Assembly (NCBI RefSeq): GCF_004011175.1
Contig: NZ_RQXX01000001.1
Span: 124,001-188,000, forward strand
Length of the DNA stretch: 64,000 nt
Origin: Mesobaculum littorinae
GTDB taxonomy: Bacteria > Pseudomonadota > Alphaproteobacteria > Rhodobacterales > Rhodobacteraceae
Direction of reading: 5' to 3'
Positions 9,099-17,853 of this stretch are shown here, one piece after another. The notes under the pieces were generated by a model. That model was given only the letters and a program-made list of their open reading frames with translations, made no database searches and was not told the DNA's origin. Made by a program: the position numbers and the translations under genes. The stretch's first letter is position 1. Every line of letters starts with the position of its first letter.

Positions 9099-9767
9099 TT
9101 AGGCCCCGAGCAGGTCGCGCAGGAGGGCGGGCAGGCTGGCGAACTCGTCAAAGCGGGCGGCAGCCTCGATCCGCGCGGGGTCGCCCAGGGGATAGCCGCC
9201 GGTGTGGAAAACAAAGGGAATGCCTGCACCTTGCGCTGTCTCGGCGTCGATTTCGCTGTCGCCGACATAGAGCGCAGGACCGCCCCCCAGCCGCGCGACG
9301 GCGGTCCGCAGCGGCTCGGGGTCGGGCTTGCGCTGGGCCAGGCTGTCGCCGCCCAGCACAAGATCAAATGCGTCGGATAATCCGCGCGCTTCGAGCAGGG
9401 CGCGGGCCGCTGCCTCGGGCTTGTTGGTGCAAAGACCCAGCCGCGCGCCGCCCTGCCGGAGATCGTGGAGCGCGGTTTCGACCCCGTCGAAGACGACCGT
9501 CAGCTGCGTTGCGTCGGGATAGCGCGACAGGAAATCAACGTGCAGAGCTTCGTAAAGCGCGGGATCGTTGCCCATGTCGCGCGCGTCCATCATGCATTTG
9601 ACGAAATGCGGCGTGCCGCGCCCGATGAACCCATGCGTTTCCTCGATCGTCAGGGGTGGGGTGACGCCCTGATGGTCCAGCACCGCATTGGCCACGGCCC
9701 GGATGTCGGGGGCGCTGTCGACCAGGGTGCCGTCGAGATCGAAGACGACGATGGGCGCGGCGGTCAT
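9099..9767 (-). CDS. gph: phosphoglycolate phosphatase (HAD family)
   Basis: The 222-residue HAD-superfamily hydrolase dephosphorylates 2-phosphoglycolate in the cytoplasm. Motif I is VVFDLDGTLVDSAPD (nucleophile Asp near residue 9), the cap domain spans about 18-85, motif II is the Thr in LCTNKP, the motif III lysine is in QRKPDPEPL, and motif IV is LYVGDSEID. The start chosen is the ATG that overlaps the upstream stop codon as ATGA (9767); an earlier in-frame ATG at 9782 would lie inside the neighbour. HAD substrate assignment by sequence alone is not certain, but the fit to Gph is good. Confidence 0.88.
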   Translation of the reverse strand: MTAAPIVVFDLDGTLVDSAPDIRAVANAVLDHQGVTPPLTIEETHGFIGRGTPHFVKCMMDARDMGNDPALYEALHVDFLSRYPDATQLTVVFDGVETALHDLRQGGARLGLCTNKPEAAARALLEARGLSDAFDLVLGGDSLAQRKPDPEPLRTAVARLGGGPALYVGDSEIDAETAQGAGIPFVFHTGGYPLGDPARIEAAARFDEFASLPALLRDLLGA

Positions 9768-10321
9768 GCCGTGTCCTTCCACTTGATCGAGCAGCCCATC
9801 GAGGGGATCTGCTGCGCGGGACCGCGTCCCGTCTCGGCGACCTCGCTCATCGCTTCATAGAGGTCGCGGCGGGCCCCCGTCGCCGGTTCGGCGCGCGAGG
9901 CATCCAGACGGCCGCGGTATTGCAACGCGAGATCGGCATTGAACCCGAAGAAATCGGGCGTGCAAGCCGCGCCGTAGGCCCGCGCAACCTCCTGGCTTTC
10001 GTCATGGAGGTAGGGGAAGGTAAAGCCGTGCTCGGTCGCGAAACGCGCCATGTTGTCGAAGCTGTCGGCGGGATAGGCCTCTGCATCATTGGAGCAGATC
10101 GCGGCCACACCGACCCCGAGGCTTTGCAGGTCCTTCGCATCCCGCACGATCCGGTCGACCACGGCAAGGACATAGGGGCAGTGGTTGCAGATGAAAATAA
10201 GCAGCGTTCCTTGCGGTCCCCGCAGGGTTTCGAGCGCGTGGGTCTTCCCGTCCGTTCCCGGCAATTCGAACGTCGGCGCGGTCCAGCCAAAGTCGCACAC
10301 GGGGGGCTTTTCCAGGGCCAT
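9764..10321 (-). CDS. thioredoxin-fold protein of the AhpC/TSA type
   Basis: The 185-residue protein has a redoxin fold: an N-terminal FELPGTDGKTHAL strand-turn, and the core segment LLIFICNHCPYVLAVVDRIV (about residues 39-58), where CNHC sits at the position of the thioredoxin CxxC. Further strands and a conserved cis-proline region (ACTPDFFGF) follow. This CNHCP subgroup is widespread but functionally uncharacterised. No signal peptide is visible, so it is probably cytoplasmic. It is translationally coupled to gph (4-bp overlap). Confidence 0.85.
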   Translation of the reverse strand: MALEKPPVCDFGWTAPTFELPGTDGKTHALETLRGPQGTLLIFICNHCPYVLAVVDRIVRDAKDLQSLGVGVAAICSNDAEAYPADSFDNMARFATEHGFTFPYLHDESQEVARAYGAACTPDFFGFNADLALQYRGRLDASRAEPATGARRDLYEAMSEVAETGRGPAQQIPSMGCSIKWKDTA

Positions 10322-10593
10322 CGGGGGCCTCCTTTTCCAGCATCTCCCCCGAAGGTGGGGCAGGGGCGGGCCCGCGTCAAACCGGAGCGCGGACGGGACA
10401 CCGGGCCCCGTCGCGGGGCATGTGGCGTATAATCGTCGGGCAAGCGCCGGGATTTGCTGCCCAAATTCGCCTCATCTGCAGGGTGACGTGGCAAAGCGGC
10501 GCTTTCCTTCCGCATGTACTTGCAATGCGAGAGGGCTTCCGCTTTAGTTGGCACCAGATCGCATAAAAAAGCGGCGACAACAGGGAGAACTGG

Positions 10594-11694
10594 GTGGCAT
10601 CCACCGATAGCTCGACAGCTTTTGTCGAATTTGACCGCGTGCAGAAAAGCTATGACGGCGAGACGCTTGTCGTCAAAGATCTGAACCTGTCCATCGGCAA
10701 GGGCGAATTTCTGACCATGCTCGGCCCCTCGGGGTCCGGCAAGACGACATGCCTGATGATGCTTGCGGGGTTCGAGACCGCGACGCATGGCGAGATCAGG
10801 CTGGACGGCAAGGAAATCAACAACATCCCCCCGCACAAGCGCGGCATCGGGATGGTGTTCCAGAACTACGCGCTGTTTCCGCACATGACCGTGGCCGAGA
10901 ACCTGTCCTTCCCGTTGGAAGTGCGCAAGCTGGGCAAGTCCGAGCGCGAGCAGAAGATCAAGCGCGCGCTCGACATGGTGCAGATGGGCAGCTTCGGCGG
11001 CCGCAGGCCGACGCAGCTGTCGGGCGGTCAGCAGCAACGCATCGCGCTGGCCCGCGCGCTGGTATTCGAGCCCGAGCTCGTGCTGATGGATGAACCTCTG
11101 GGCGCGCTCGACAAGCAGCTTCGCGAAACGCTTCAGTTCGAGATCACGCGCGTTGCCCACGATCTGGGCATCACGGTCGTCTACGTGACCCACGACCAGA
11201 CCGAAGCGCTGACAATGTCGGACCGCGTGGCGGTCTTCGACGACGGGCGCATTCAGCAGCTGGCGGCGCCGGACACCCTCTACGAGCAGCCGCAGAACAG
11301 TTTCGTGGCCCAGTTCATCGGTGAAAACAACACCTTGCGCGGCAAAGTCGCCAAGCTGTCCGGCGATCACTGCGTGGTCCGGCTGGACGAGACCGGCGAA
11401 GAGATCGACGCGCTGCCAGTGAACGTTACCCGCGAGGGGGACGAGACGCTGGTGTCGATCCGCCCCGAACGGGTGGAGTTCAACCCCGAGCTTGGGCCCG
11501 ACGCGCACACGCTGACGGCCGAGGTGCTGGAGTTCATCTACATGGGTGACGTGTTCCGCACGCGGCTCAAGGTGGCCGGGCGCGACGACTTCATCGTCAA
11601 GACGCGCAACCGCGCCGACCAGACCCGCTTTGCGCCCGGCCAGAAGATCCAGATCGGCTGGCTGCCGCAAGATTGCCGCGCGCTCGACCCCTGA
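10594..11694 (+). CDS. polyamine-type ABC transporter ATP-binding protein
   Basis: The 366-residue ATPase of a PotA/FbpC-like importer has Walker A GPSGSGKTT (about residues 44-52), Q-loop VFQNYALFPHM, signature LSGGQQQR, Walker B LVLMDEPL, and H-loop YVTHDQTEAL. The C-terminal TOBE domain (about 285-366) is regulatory. It starts with a GTG preceded by CAGGGAGA. It is the first gene of an ATPase, binding protein, permease, permease operon. Family resemblance suggests spermidine/putrescine or a related cation, but the substrate cannot be fixed from the sequence. The 272-bp upstream region contains a TATAAT-like hexamer near 10431 without a convincing -35. Confidence 0.92.
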   Translation: MASTDSSTAFVEFDRVQKSYDGETLVVKDLNLSIGKGEFLTMLGPSGSGKTTCLMMLAGFETATHGEIRLDGKEINNIPPHKRGIGMVFQNYALFPHMTVAENLSFPLEVRKLGKSEREQKIKRALDMVQMGSFGGRRPTQLSGGQQQRIALARALVFEPELVLMDEPLGALDKQLRETLQFEITRVAHDLGITVVYVTHDQTEALTMSDRVAVFDDGRIQQLAAPDTLYEQPQNSFVAQFIGENNTLRGKVAKLSGDHCVVRLDETGEEIDALPVNVTREGDETLVSIRPERVEFNPELGPDAHTLTAEVLEFIYMGDVFRTRLKVAGRDDFIVKTRNRADQTRFAPGQKIQIGWLPQDCRALDP

Positions 11695-11779
11695 TCGCGG
11701 GGGCTGCGCGCCAACCTTCGACCCGTGCCCGGAGGCGAAGGAGAGACGTCAAACGGGCAATGCAACAAGGAGAGATCAC

Positions 11780-12931
11780 GTGAAACTCAAGTCCATACTC
11801 ATGAGCTCCGGCGCGCTGGCCCTCATGGCGGCGGGCGCCGTCGCTCAGGACAGCGAAACCCCGGAAAGCCCGGTCGCGGGCGAGCCCATGGCCGACGAGA
11901 TGACCATCGTCTCCTGGGGCGGCGCCTATCAGGAAAGCCAGCTCAAGGCCTATGTCGAACCCTACCAGGAAATGCACCCCGAGCTGACCGTCACCTGGGA
12001 CGAAAGCTCGGGCGAGGCGGTGGCCGGCATGCGCGCCCAGTCCGAAGCCAACAACATCACCTGGGACCTCGTCGACGCGACCGCCGCCGACGCGATGCGC
12101 CTGTGCGACGAGGGCCTCGCGATGGAGGTCGATATCGACGAGATCGCCGCGCCCGCGCCCGACGGCACCGAGGCGTCCGAGGATTTCGGCGAGGACATGC
12201 TGGTCAGCGACTGCTTCATCCCGCAGATCGCCTATTCCTACACCTTCGGCTACCGCACCGACGTGTCGGACTGGAACGGCGAGACGCCCGACGAGATCTG
12301 CGATGTCTTCGATCTTGAAACCTTCCCCGGCCAGCGCAGCCTGGAGCGGCGGCCGCACAACAACATGGAATGGGCGCTGATCTGCGACGGCGTCGCCATG
12401 GAAGACGTCTACGACGAGCTCGAGACCGACGAGGGGCAACAGCGCGCCTTCGACAAGCTCGACACCATCAAGGACCAGACGGTCTGGTGGACCGCCGGCG
12501 CCGACACGCCGCAGCTTCTGGCCGATGGCGAAGTCGTCTTCGGGTCGACCTACAACGGGCGTCTCTTCAGCCTGATCGTCGAGCAGGATCAGCCGGTCGA
12601 GATGATGTGGGACGCGCAGTCCTACGACCTTGACGGCTGGGTCATCCCCGAAGGTCTGGACGAGGAAACGCTGAACCGCGTCAAGGACTTCCTGTGGTTC
12701 GCGACCGACACCCAGCGTCTGGCGGATCAGGCCAAGTACATCAGCTACGGTCCCGCGCGCGCGTCTTCGGCGCCGATGGTCGGCCAGCATGCGGAACTGG
12801 GGATCGACATGGGCCCGCACATGCCCACCAACCCCGACAACAGCTCGAACGCTTTCGTGCAGAACTACGAATGGTGGGCTGACTACCGCGACGATCTGGA
12901 CGCCAAGTTCCAGGCGTGGCTGGCGCAGTAA
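11780..12931 (+). CDS. ABC transporter periplasmic substrate-binding protein (PotD-like)
   Basis: The 383-residue extracellular solute-binding protein starts at a GTG with AAGGAGAG about 6 bases upstream. A signal peptide covers about residues 1-23 (MKLKSILMSSGALALMAAG, ending at AVAQD). The mature protein shows PotD-family features such as MTIVSWGGAYQESQLKAYVE, a central acidic region, and the domain around VVFGSTYNGRLFSLIVEQ. Aromatic/acidic ligand contacts resemble the polyamine/opine class. It follows the ATPase gene by 85 bp and precedes the duplicated-loop permease by 91 bp. The mature protein is very acidic, which fits a marine or salt-tolerant host. Confidence 0.92.
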   Translation: MKLKSILMSSGALALMAAGAVAQDSETPESPVAGEPMADEMTIVSWGGAYQESQLKAYVEPYQEMHPELTVTWDESSGEAVAGMRAQSEANNITWDLVDATAADAMRLCDEGLAMEVDIDEIAAPAPDGTEASEDFGEDMLVSDCFIPQIAYSYTFGYRTDVSDWNGETPDEICDVFDLETFPGQRSLERRPHNNMEWALICDGVAMEDVYDELETDEGQQRAFDKLDTIKDQTVWWTAGADTPQLLADGEVVFGSTYNGRLFSLIVEQDQPVEMMWDAQSYDLDGWVIPEGLDEETLNRVKDFLWFATDTQRLADQAKYISYGPARASSAPMVGQHAELGIDMGPHMPTNPDNSSNAFVQNYEWWADYRDDLDAKFQAWLAQ

Positions 12932-13022
12932 TACTGGCCCAGTCCGACGGCGAGGGGGCGGTACGCCGCCCCCTCGACCCCAAAAAGCATAAGCAAGAGC
13001 ATAAGCTTCTAGGAGGCCGCCG

Positions 13023-14783
13023 ATGACCGACGCGACCACTGGCCCCGATCATCTGACAGGCCCCACCCCCGACAACGCGTTGCGCGATGCCGATCGCGCC
13101 GAAGCCCGGGGAGGTGGGTCAGGCGGACCCGGCGATCCCGTGCTTGCCGCCGATGGAACGCCACTCAAACAATCGCTGAACCGGGCGCTGCGGGCGCAGA
13201 AGCTGCGCGCCCTCGCGTTGATCGCGCCGCTGCTGCTGTTCATCCTGGTCACCTTCATCGCGCCGATCGTGGACATGCTGTTCCGCTCGGTCGAGAACGA
13301 GATCGTGGTCGAAACGCTGCCCCGCACCGTCGCGGCGCTGCAGGACTGGGACTACGCCAGCGGCGAGGCCCCGGACGAGCCCGCCTATCGCGCGATGGCC
13401 TTCGACCTGATGATCGCCGCCGAGCGACGCGAACACACCCGAGTCGGGTCGCGCCTGAATTACGAGACCACCGGCATCTCGTCGCTGTTCCGCAAGTCGG
13501 GGCGCGGCGTCGATGACGTGGGCGAGGTCTATACCGACCAGTTCGTCGAGCTGAACGAGGCATGGGAAGAGCCCGCGACCTGGGTCACCCTCATGGCGTC
13601 GGAAGACTGGCAGGAGTCCCATTCCGAGTGGGTCGCCGCGGGCGAGGCGGCCGAGGCCGCGGACGAGGATTTCGACGATCTTCCGCCCCGGTTCGAGGTC
13701 GCCGACCGGATTGCCGAGATCCTGCCCGAGACGGCGGGCATCTACCAAGCCTTCGCCGACACCATCCGCACCGAGGACGAAGAGTCGCCCGCCGAGGAAG
13801 AGCCGTGGAACGTGGTCTACCAGGCGCTTTACGACGACCTCTCGGGTCAGCTGGGCAGTGCGGCTGAAACTTATGCCGGTCCCGGCGCCGATCTTCTGCG
13901 CGAGGCGGCGACCGCCGTCCCCGACTTCGAAACGATGACCGTGACCGACCAGATGATCGAGGTCGACGAGGACTGGGCCGAGCCAGAGGTCTGGGGCACG
14001 ATCAAGGCCTTCGATGGGCCCTATACCTCGGGCTACTTCCTGTCCTCGGTCGATCTGCAAAAGACGCCCGACGGTGTCGAGCGTCAGCCCGAGGGCGAGC
14101 GCATCTATATCCTGCTGTTCGAACGGACACTGTTTCTGTCGCTGACGATCATGGCCTGCTGCGTCGCGCTGGGCTACCCGGTGGCCTACCTGCTGTCGAA
14201 CCTGCCGATGCGCACCTCGAACCTTCTGATGATCCTCGTGCTCCTGCCGTTCTGGACATCGCTTCTGGTCCGCACGAGCGCCTGGAAGGTGCTGCTGCAG
14301 CAGCAGGGGGTGATCAACGACGTGCTGGTCTGGCTCGGCATCATCTCGGACGGCGGGCGGCTGGTCATGATCAACAACCAGTTCGGCACCATCGTGGCGA
14401 TGACGCATATCCTGCTGCCCTTCATGATCCTGCCGCTCTACTCGGTGATGAAGACGATCCCGCCCTCCTATGTACGCGCCGCCAAGTCGCTGGGCGCAAC
14501 CAACTGGACGGCGTTCTGGCGGGTCTACTTCCCGCAATCCGTGCCGGGCATCGGGGCGGGCTGCATCCTCGTCTTCATCCTGTCGATCGGCTACTACATC
14601 ACGCCCGAGCTTGTCGGCGGCACGACCGGGACGTTCATCTCGAACCGGATTGCCTACCACATCTCGAATTCGCTGAACTGGGGTCTGGCCGCGGCGCTGG
14701 GGACCATCCTGCTCGCCGTCGTGCTGATCCTCTACTGGCTCTACGACAAGATCGTGGGCATCGACAACGTGTCGCTCGGGTAA
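13023..14783 (+). CDS. ABC transporter permease with giant duplicated periplasmic loop
   Basis: The 586-residue PotB/PotH-type permease is roughly twice the usual 280-300 residues. TM1 lies near residues 60-86. A periplasmic loop of about 270 residues (91-362) precedes the remaining five helices, and the EAA coupling loop AAKSLGATNWTAFWRVYFPQ lies near residues 485-505. The loop is acidic and contains a visible duplication: TDQFVELNEAWEEPATW at 171-187 aligns with TDQMIEVDEDWAEPEVW at 308-324, with similar residues extending upstream of both. Related transporters carry one copy of such a loop domain, as far as I recall; two copies is unusual. It lies between the binding protein and the second permease and is probably membrane-inserted with the loop facing the binding protein. 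Confidence 0.9.
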   Translation: MTDATTGPDHLTGPTPDNALRDADRAEARGGGSGGPGDPVLAADGTPLKQSLNRALRAQKLRALALIAPLLLFILVTFIAPIVDMLFRSVENEIVVETLPRTVAALQDWDYASGEAPDEPAYRAMAFDLMIAAERREHTRVGSRLNYETTGISSLFRKSGRGVDDVGEVYTDQFVELNEAWEEPATWVTLMASEDWQESHSEWVAAGEAAEAADEDFDDLPPRFEVADRIAEILPETAGIYQAFADTIRTEDEESPAEEEPWNVVYQALYDDLSGQLGSAAETYAGPGADLLREAATAVPDFETMTVTDQMIEVDEDWAEPEVWGTIKAFDGPYTSGYFLSSVDLQKTPDGVERQPEGERIYILLFERTLFLSLTIMACCVALGYPVAYLLSNLPMRTSNLLMILVLLPFWTSLLVRTSAWKVLLQQQGVINDVLVWLGIISDGGRLVMINNQFGTIVAMTHILLPFMILPLYSVMKTIPPSYVRAAKSLGATNWTAFWRVYFPQSVPGIGAGCILVFILSIGYYITPELVGGTTGTFISNRIAYHISNSLNWGLAAALGTILLAVVLILYWLYDKIVGIDNVSLG

Positions 14784-14796
14784 GGAGACCGAACCT

Positions 14797-15654
14797 ATGA
14801 GTATCGAGCTTCCCCCCTATGCCTCGACCGGCCAGAAGGTCTGGCATTACGCCTACCTGGTGATCTGCGGGCTGATCTTCTTCTTCCTGATCGCGCCTAT
14901 CCTGATCATCATCCCGCTCAGCTTCAATGCCGAGAACTTCTTTACCTTCACGCCAGGGATGTTGTCCTTCGACGCCGATGCCTATTCGCTGCGGCATTAC
15001 CGGGATTTCTTCACCAATCCAGATTGGCAACAGGCGCTGTGGAACTCGGTGCGGATCGCGCCCGTGGCGACGCTGATCTCGGTCTCGCTCGGCACCCTGG
15101 CGGCGGTGGGGCTGAGCCAGTCGCACGTGCCGTTCCGCGGTGCCATCATGGCGATCCTGATCTCGCCGATGATCGTGCCTCTGATCATCTCGGCCGCGGG
15201 GATGTATTTCTTCTACTCGCGGATCGGGCTGCAGGGGACCTACGTGGGCGTGACGCTGGCGCACGCGGCGCTGGGCATTCCCTTCGTCATCATCACCGTG
15301 ACCGCGACGCTTGTCGGTTTCGACAAATCGCTGACGCGGGCCTCGGCCAACCTCGGGGCCGGGCCTCTCAGGACTTTCTTCAAGATCCAGATGCCGCTGA
15401 TCCTGCCCGGCGTGATCTCGGGCGGGCTCTTTGCCTTCATCACCTCGTTTGACGAGGTCGTGGTGGTGATCTTCGTGGGCTCTGCCAACCAGCAGACGCT
15501 TCCGTGGCAGATGTTCATCGGGCTGCGCGAACAGATATCCCCCACGATCCTTGCCGTGGCGACCATCCTGGTCGTGATTTCCATCGTGCTGCTGTCGGTG
15601 GTCGAGATCCTGCGCCGGCGGTCGGAGAAACTGCGCGGCATGTCGCCGGGCTGA
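14797..15654 (+). CDS. ABC transporter permease (PotC/PotI-like)
   Basis: The 285-residue inner-membrane permease has six predicted helices (first at about 22-45), normal length for the family, and the EAA loop ASANLGAGPLRTFFKIQMPL near residues 185-204. It pairs with the larger permease, which ends 13 bp upstream after a short gap containing AAGGAGA. It is the last gene of the polyamine-type importer and is followed by a GC-rich hairpin. Confidence 0.93.
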   Translation: MSIELPPYASTGQKVWHYAYLVICGLIFFFLIAPILIIIPLSFNAENFFTFTPGMLSFDADAYSLRHYRDFFTNPDWQQALWNSVRIAPVATLISVSLGTLAAVGLSQSHVPFRGAIMAILISPMIVPLIISAAGMYFFYSRIGLQGTYVGVTLAHAALGIPFVIITVTATLVGFDKSLTRASANLGAGPLRTFFKIQMPLILPGVISGGLFAFITSFDEVVVVIFVGSANQQTLPWQMFIGLREQISPTILAVATILVVISIVLLSVVEILRRRSEKLRGMSPG

Positions 15655-15662
15655 CATCGGGG

Positions 15663-15681
15663 CCCCCGCGATGCGCGGGGG
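15663..15681 (+). terminator. GC-rich hairpin after the polyamine-type ABC operon
   Basis: A perfect 8-bp stem (CCCCCGCG / CGCGGGGG) with a 3-base loop begins nine bases past the stop of the last permease gene. There is no T-tract, so termination may be inefficient or Rho-assisted. Confidence 0.5.
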
Positions 15682-15857
15682 ATGCGCGGCGGGCGGGCCG
15701 TTCAGGGGGCAGCTGACGGCCACCGGCGAAACAGTGCCGGACCGGCCGGGCCTTAGGTTGCCGCCCGGGGCTGCGCGTGGGAGGAGGGCGCCGCATTCAC
15801 CGGCCCTCTCTCCGCCCCCAGTGCGGAGCGACGTGCAGCACTGGAGGCCCCAGCCGC

Positions 15858-16805
15858 GTGCCATATCTACGCTTCGCCCTGACCATCGCGGTCGCGACCG
15901 CGATCGCTTTTGCCCTGACCTATCTGCCCCTCGCCACCCGCGGTCACGCGCTGTTTTCTCAGACCCAGGCCTGGACGGCCTTGGCGCTGGGTGCGGCTAC
16001 AACCGCCGTATGCCTTGGGGGTACGCTCGGGAAACGGGCCTGGGCGCTCGCCGCCGTTCTGATGGTTCTCGCGGTGGCGATGGTGCGCACGCAAGTGTGG
16101 CAGACGGACACCGGATACCTGCGCGGACTGGTGCCGCAAAGCTCTGCCGCAATCCTCGCGTCGTCCCGGGCGCCGCTGGCGGATCCGAGGGTGCAAGCCT
16201 TTGCCGATGAGCTGCGCCATGCCCGCGCGGAAGAGATCGCGCGCGCGCGTTACCTGGCCGCCGAACTGACGGCCGGGCGGGGCGGCGCGGCCAGGGCCGC
16301 GCCCGACGTCGTGCGCGGCACGGTGGTCGAGGCGCTGGAGGCGGGCCGGCTTGCCGAGGTGTCGCCCGACCCGATGGATGCGATGCTGGCGGAAACGGCG
16401 CTTGGCGGGGCGGGGGTGTGCCATTTCCGCTTTTCCGGCGATGCCGCGCCGGTCTTCTGGGCCCGCGGGGGCGATACGGCGCCGCGCGGGGTGATCCGGC
16501 TGAACGACGTGCTGGTCCCCCTGAGCCGCGCCGAGCCGCTGGGCCCGGGTGGCCTGGCGGCGGGCGGTCTTTTCGCGGCCCAAGGCGCGCGGGTGCGCAT
16601 CCGGCCGCTGGCCAAGGGCTCGGGCTGGCTGGGCGGCCCCGCCACGCTGGCCGAGATGGTGGTGACCATCTTTCCCAACGCGGGGGACCCCACCGGCGAT
16701 GCCGCCAGTGCCGGGACCCCGGCCGACGCCGCAGCGGAGGCGGCGGATGGTCCCGCGGGGCATGAGACGGGATATATCGGCCTTTATACCTGCGACGAGG
16801 GGTGA
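15858..16805 (+). CDS. membrane DUF305-like protein lacking metal-binding histidines, with extra C-terminal domain
   Basis: The 315-residue protein starts at a GTG. Residues 3-83 hold about three hydrophobic segments of the type that precedes the DUF305 domain in membrane-bound members. The DUF305 core follows as LRGLVPQSSAAILASSRAPL, with ADPRVQAFADEL and a segment ending in ARAEEIARARYL. Where typical members read MIPHHS, this one reads LVPQSS, so both histidines of the presumed metal site are gone. Residues 170-315 form a second part: a domain with Cys near 195 and 312 (GVCHFRF, YTCDEG) plus GVIRLNDVLVPL, resembling small periplasmic alphaproteobacterial proteins of unknown role. The function is unknown. 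It lies convergent with a MarR regulator, ten bases from it. Confidence 0.7.
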   Translation: MPYLRFALTIAVATAIAFALTYLPLATRGHALFSQTQAWTALALGAATTAVCLGGTLGKRAWALAAVLMVLAVAMVRTQVWQTDTGYLRGLVPQSSAAILASSRAPLADPRVQAFADELRHARAEEIARARYLAAELTAGRGGAARAAPDVVRGTVVEALEAGRLAEVSPDPMDAMLAETALGGAGVCHFRFSGDAAPVFWARGGDTAPRGVIRLNDVLVPLSRAEPLGPGGLAAGGLFAAQGARVRIRPLAKGSGWLGGPATLAEMVVTIFPNAGDPTGDAASAGTPADAAAEAADGPAGHETGYIGLYTCDEG

Positions 16806-16814
16806 CCGCGCGGG

Positions 16815-17321
16815 CTATCGCGCGGGGGCGCTGCCCTCGAGTATCTTGTGAGACAGCGAGAAGAGGGCGTCACGCTCCTCGGCCGATAGCGGGCTCAGGA
16901 AATCCTCCGAGGCCTGGAGGCTGAGCGGCAGGAGCTCTTCGATCAGCTCTTGTCCGTCCGGTGTCAGCGTGACCTGCCAGGACCGCGTGTCGCGGGGGTT
17001 GCGGGTCCGGGCCAGAAGGCCGCGCCCGGTGAGGCGGGCAATGATCTGGCCCGTCGTCGCCTGGTCGAGGGCGGCCCGCTCGGCCAGACCCGCCTGCAGG
17101 ATGCCGGGCGTGTCGCGGACGAGAAGCATGAGGTTGAATTGCTCGGGCGTAACCCCGAAGTCGCGGCATTGGCGCGCAAAGGTTTCGCGCGTGCGTTGCC
17201 AAAGTCGCCGGATCAGGACGCCGGTCTGATCGGCATGCCGGGGAGGCCGGGCGACCGAAACCGCCAGGTAGGCCCGGCTGTCCATCTCGGAACTCGCATT
17301 TGAATCCAGATCACTCGCCAT
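16815..17321 (-). CDS. MarR-family transcriptional regulator
   Basis: The 168-residue protein starts at the ATG at 17321, preceded by GGGGGA; an alternative start 24 bases upstream gives 176 residues. The winged-helix MarR fold is visible: GVTPEQFNLMLLVRDTPG, then a recognition-helix region LAERAALDQATTGQIIARLT and the wing ARTRNPRDTRSWQVTLTPDG. Family members bind palindromes as dimers and respond to phenolic or oxidant signals. The regulated gene is not obvious, because the neighbours are a convergent DUF305-like gene and grxD on the same strand. A plausible promoter (TTGCAG, then CTAGAC) lies near 17350-17390 on the minus strand. Confidence 0.9.
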   Translation of the reverse strand: MASDLDSNASSEMDSRAYLAVSVARPPRHADQTGVLIRRLWQRTRETFARQCRDFGVTPEQFNLMLLVRDTPGILQAGLAERAALDQATTGQIIARLTGRGLLARTRNPRDTRSWQVTLTPDGQELIEELLPLSLQASEDFLSPLSAEERDALFSLSHKILEGSAPAR

Positions 17322-17493
17322 ATGTCCCCCACTACCAGCAATCAACCTGAAGTAGTCTAGCAGGCTGGCGGGACAATGACTGCAAGTAAATTCGCGATGC
17401 CCGAAAAACCGGCGGATTTCCGGGACTTTTGATCACGGCGGTCTTAGGGTCCGGCCGGAGGCGGGGAGGGGCGGGGCCGCAGCCCCGGCCCGG

Positions 17494-17853
17494 TCACGCG
17501 TTGTGTTCGCGGATCTTGTCTGCGGCGCCCTTGTCGAAGGTCACGCCCTTCTGCTCGAAGAGCTGGTCGAGTTCGCCCGACAGCGTCATCTCGGTGATGA
17601 TGTCGCAGCCGCCGACGAATTCGCCCTTCACGTAAAGCTGCGGAATCGTGGGCCAGTCGGAATAGTCCTTGATGCCCTGACGAATGGCTTCGTCGGCCAG
17701 CACGTTGACGTCGGTATACTCGACCCCCATGAAGTTCAGAACACCCGCGACGCGGCTGGAAAAGCCGCATTGGGGCATGGACTTGGTGCCCTTCATGAAC
17801 AGCACGACGTCATTGGCGTCGACGGTTTCCTTGATCTGCTCCTGCGCGCTCAT
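17494..17853 (-). CDS. grxD: monothiol glutaredoxin, Grx4 family
   Basis: The 119-residue monothiol glutaredoxin binds and transfers [2Fe-2S] clusters, typically with a BolA partner. The active-site motif CGFS is in PQCGFSSRVAGVL (Cys near residue 29). Glutathione-binding parts are WPTIPQLYVKGEFVGGCDI. Its ATG overlaps the stop of the small membrane protein gene (ATGA), which in turn overlaps bolA, giving a coupled bolA, small-protein, grxD unit. That pairing fits the known BolA-Grx iron-sulfur partnership. Confidence 0.96.
   Translation of the reverse strand: MSAQEQIKETVDANDVVLFMKGTKSMPQCGFSSRVAGVLNFMGVEYTDVNVLADEAIRQGIKDYSDWPTIPQLYVKGEFVGGCDIITEMTLSGELDQLFEQKGVTFDKGAADKIREHNA

Noticed and set aside
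10431-10436. TATAAT as a promoter for the polyamine-type operon
   Set aside because: A match to the -10 hexamer exists, but no -35 element is found at suitable distance and it is over 150 bases from the start codon.
15777-15857. Upstream start of the DUF305-like gene
   Set aside because: The 27 added residues are Arg/Gly/Ser rich without homology; the GTG at 15858 leads directly into the first membrane helix.
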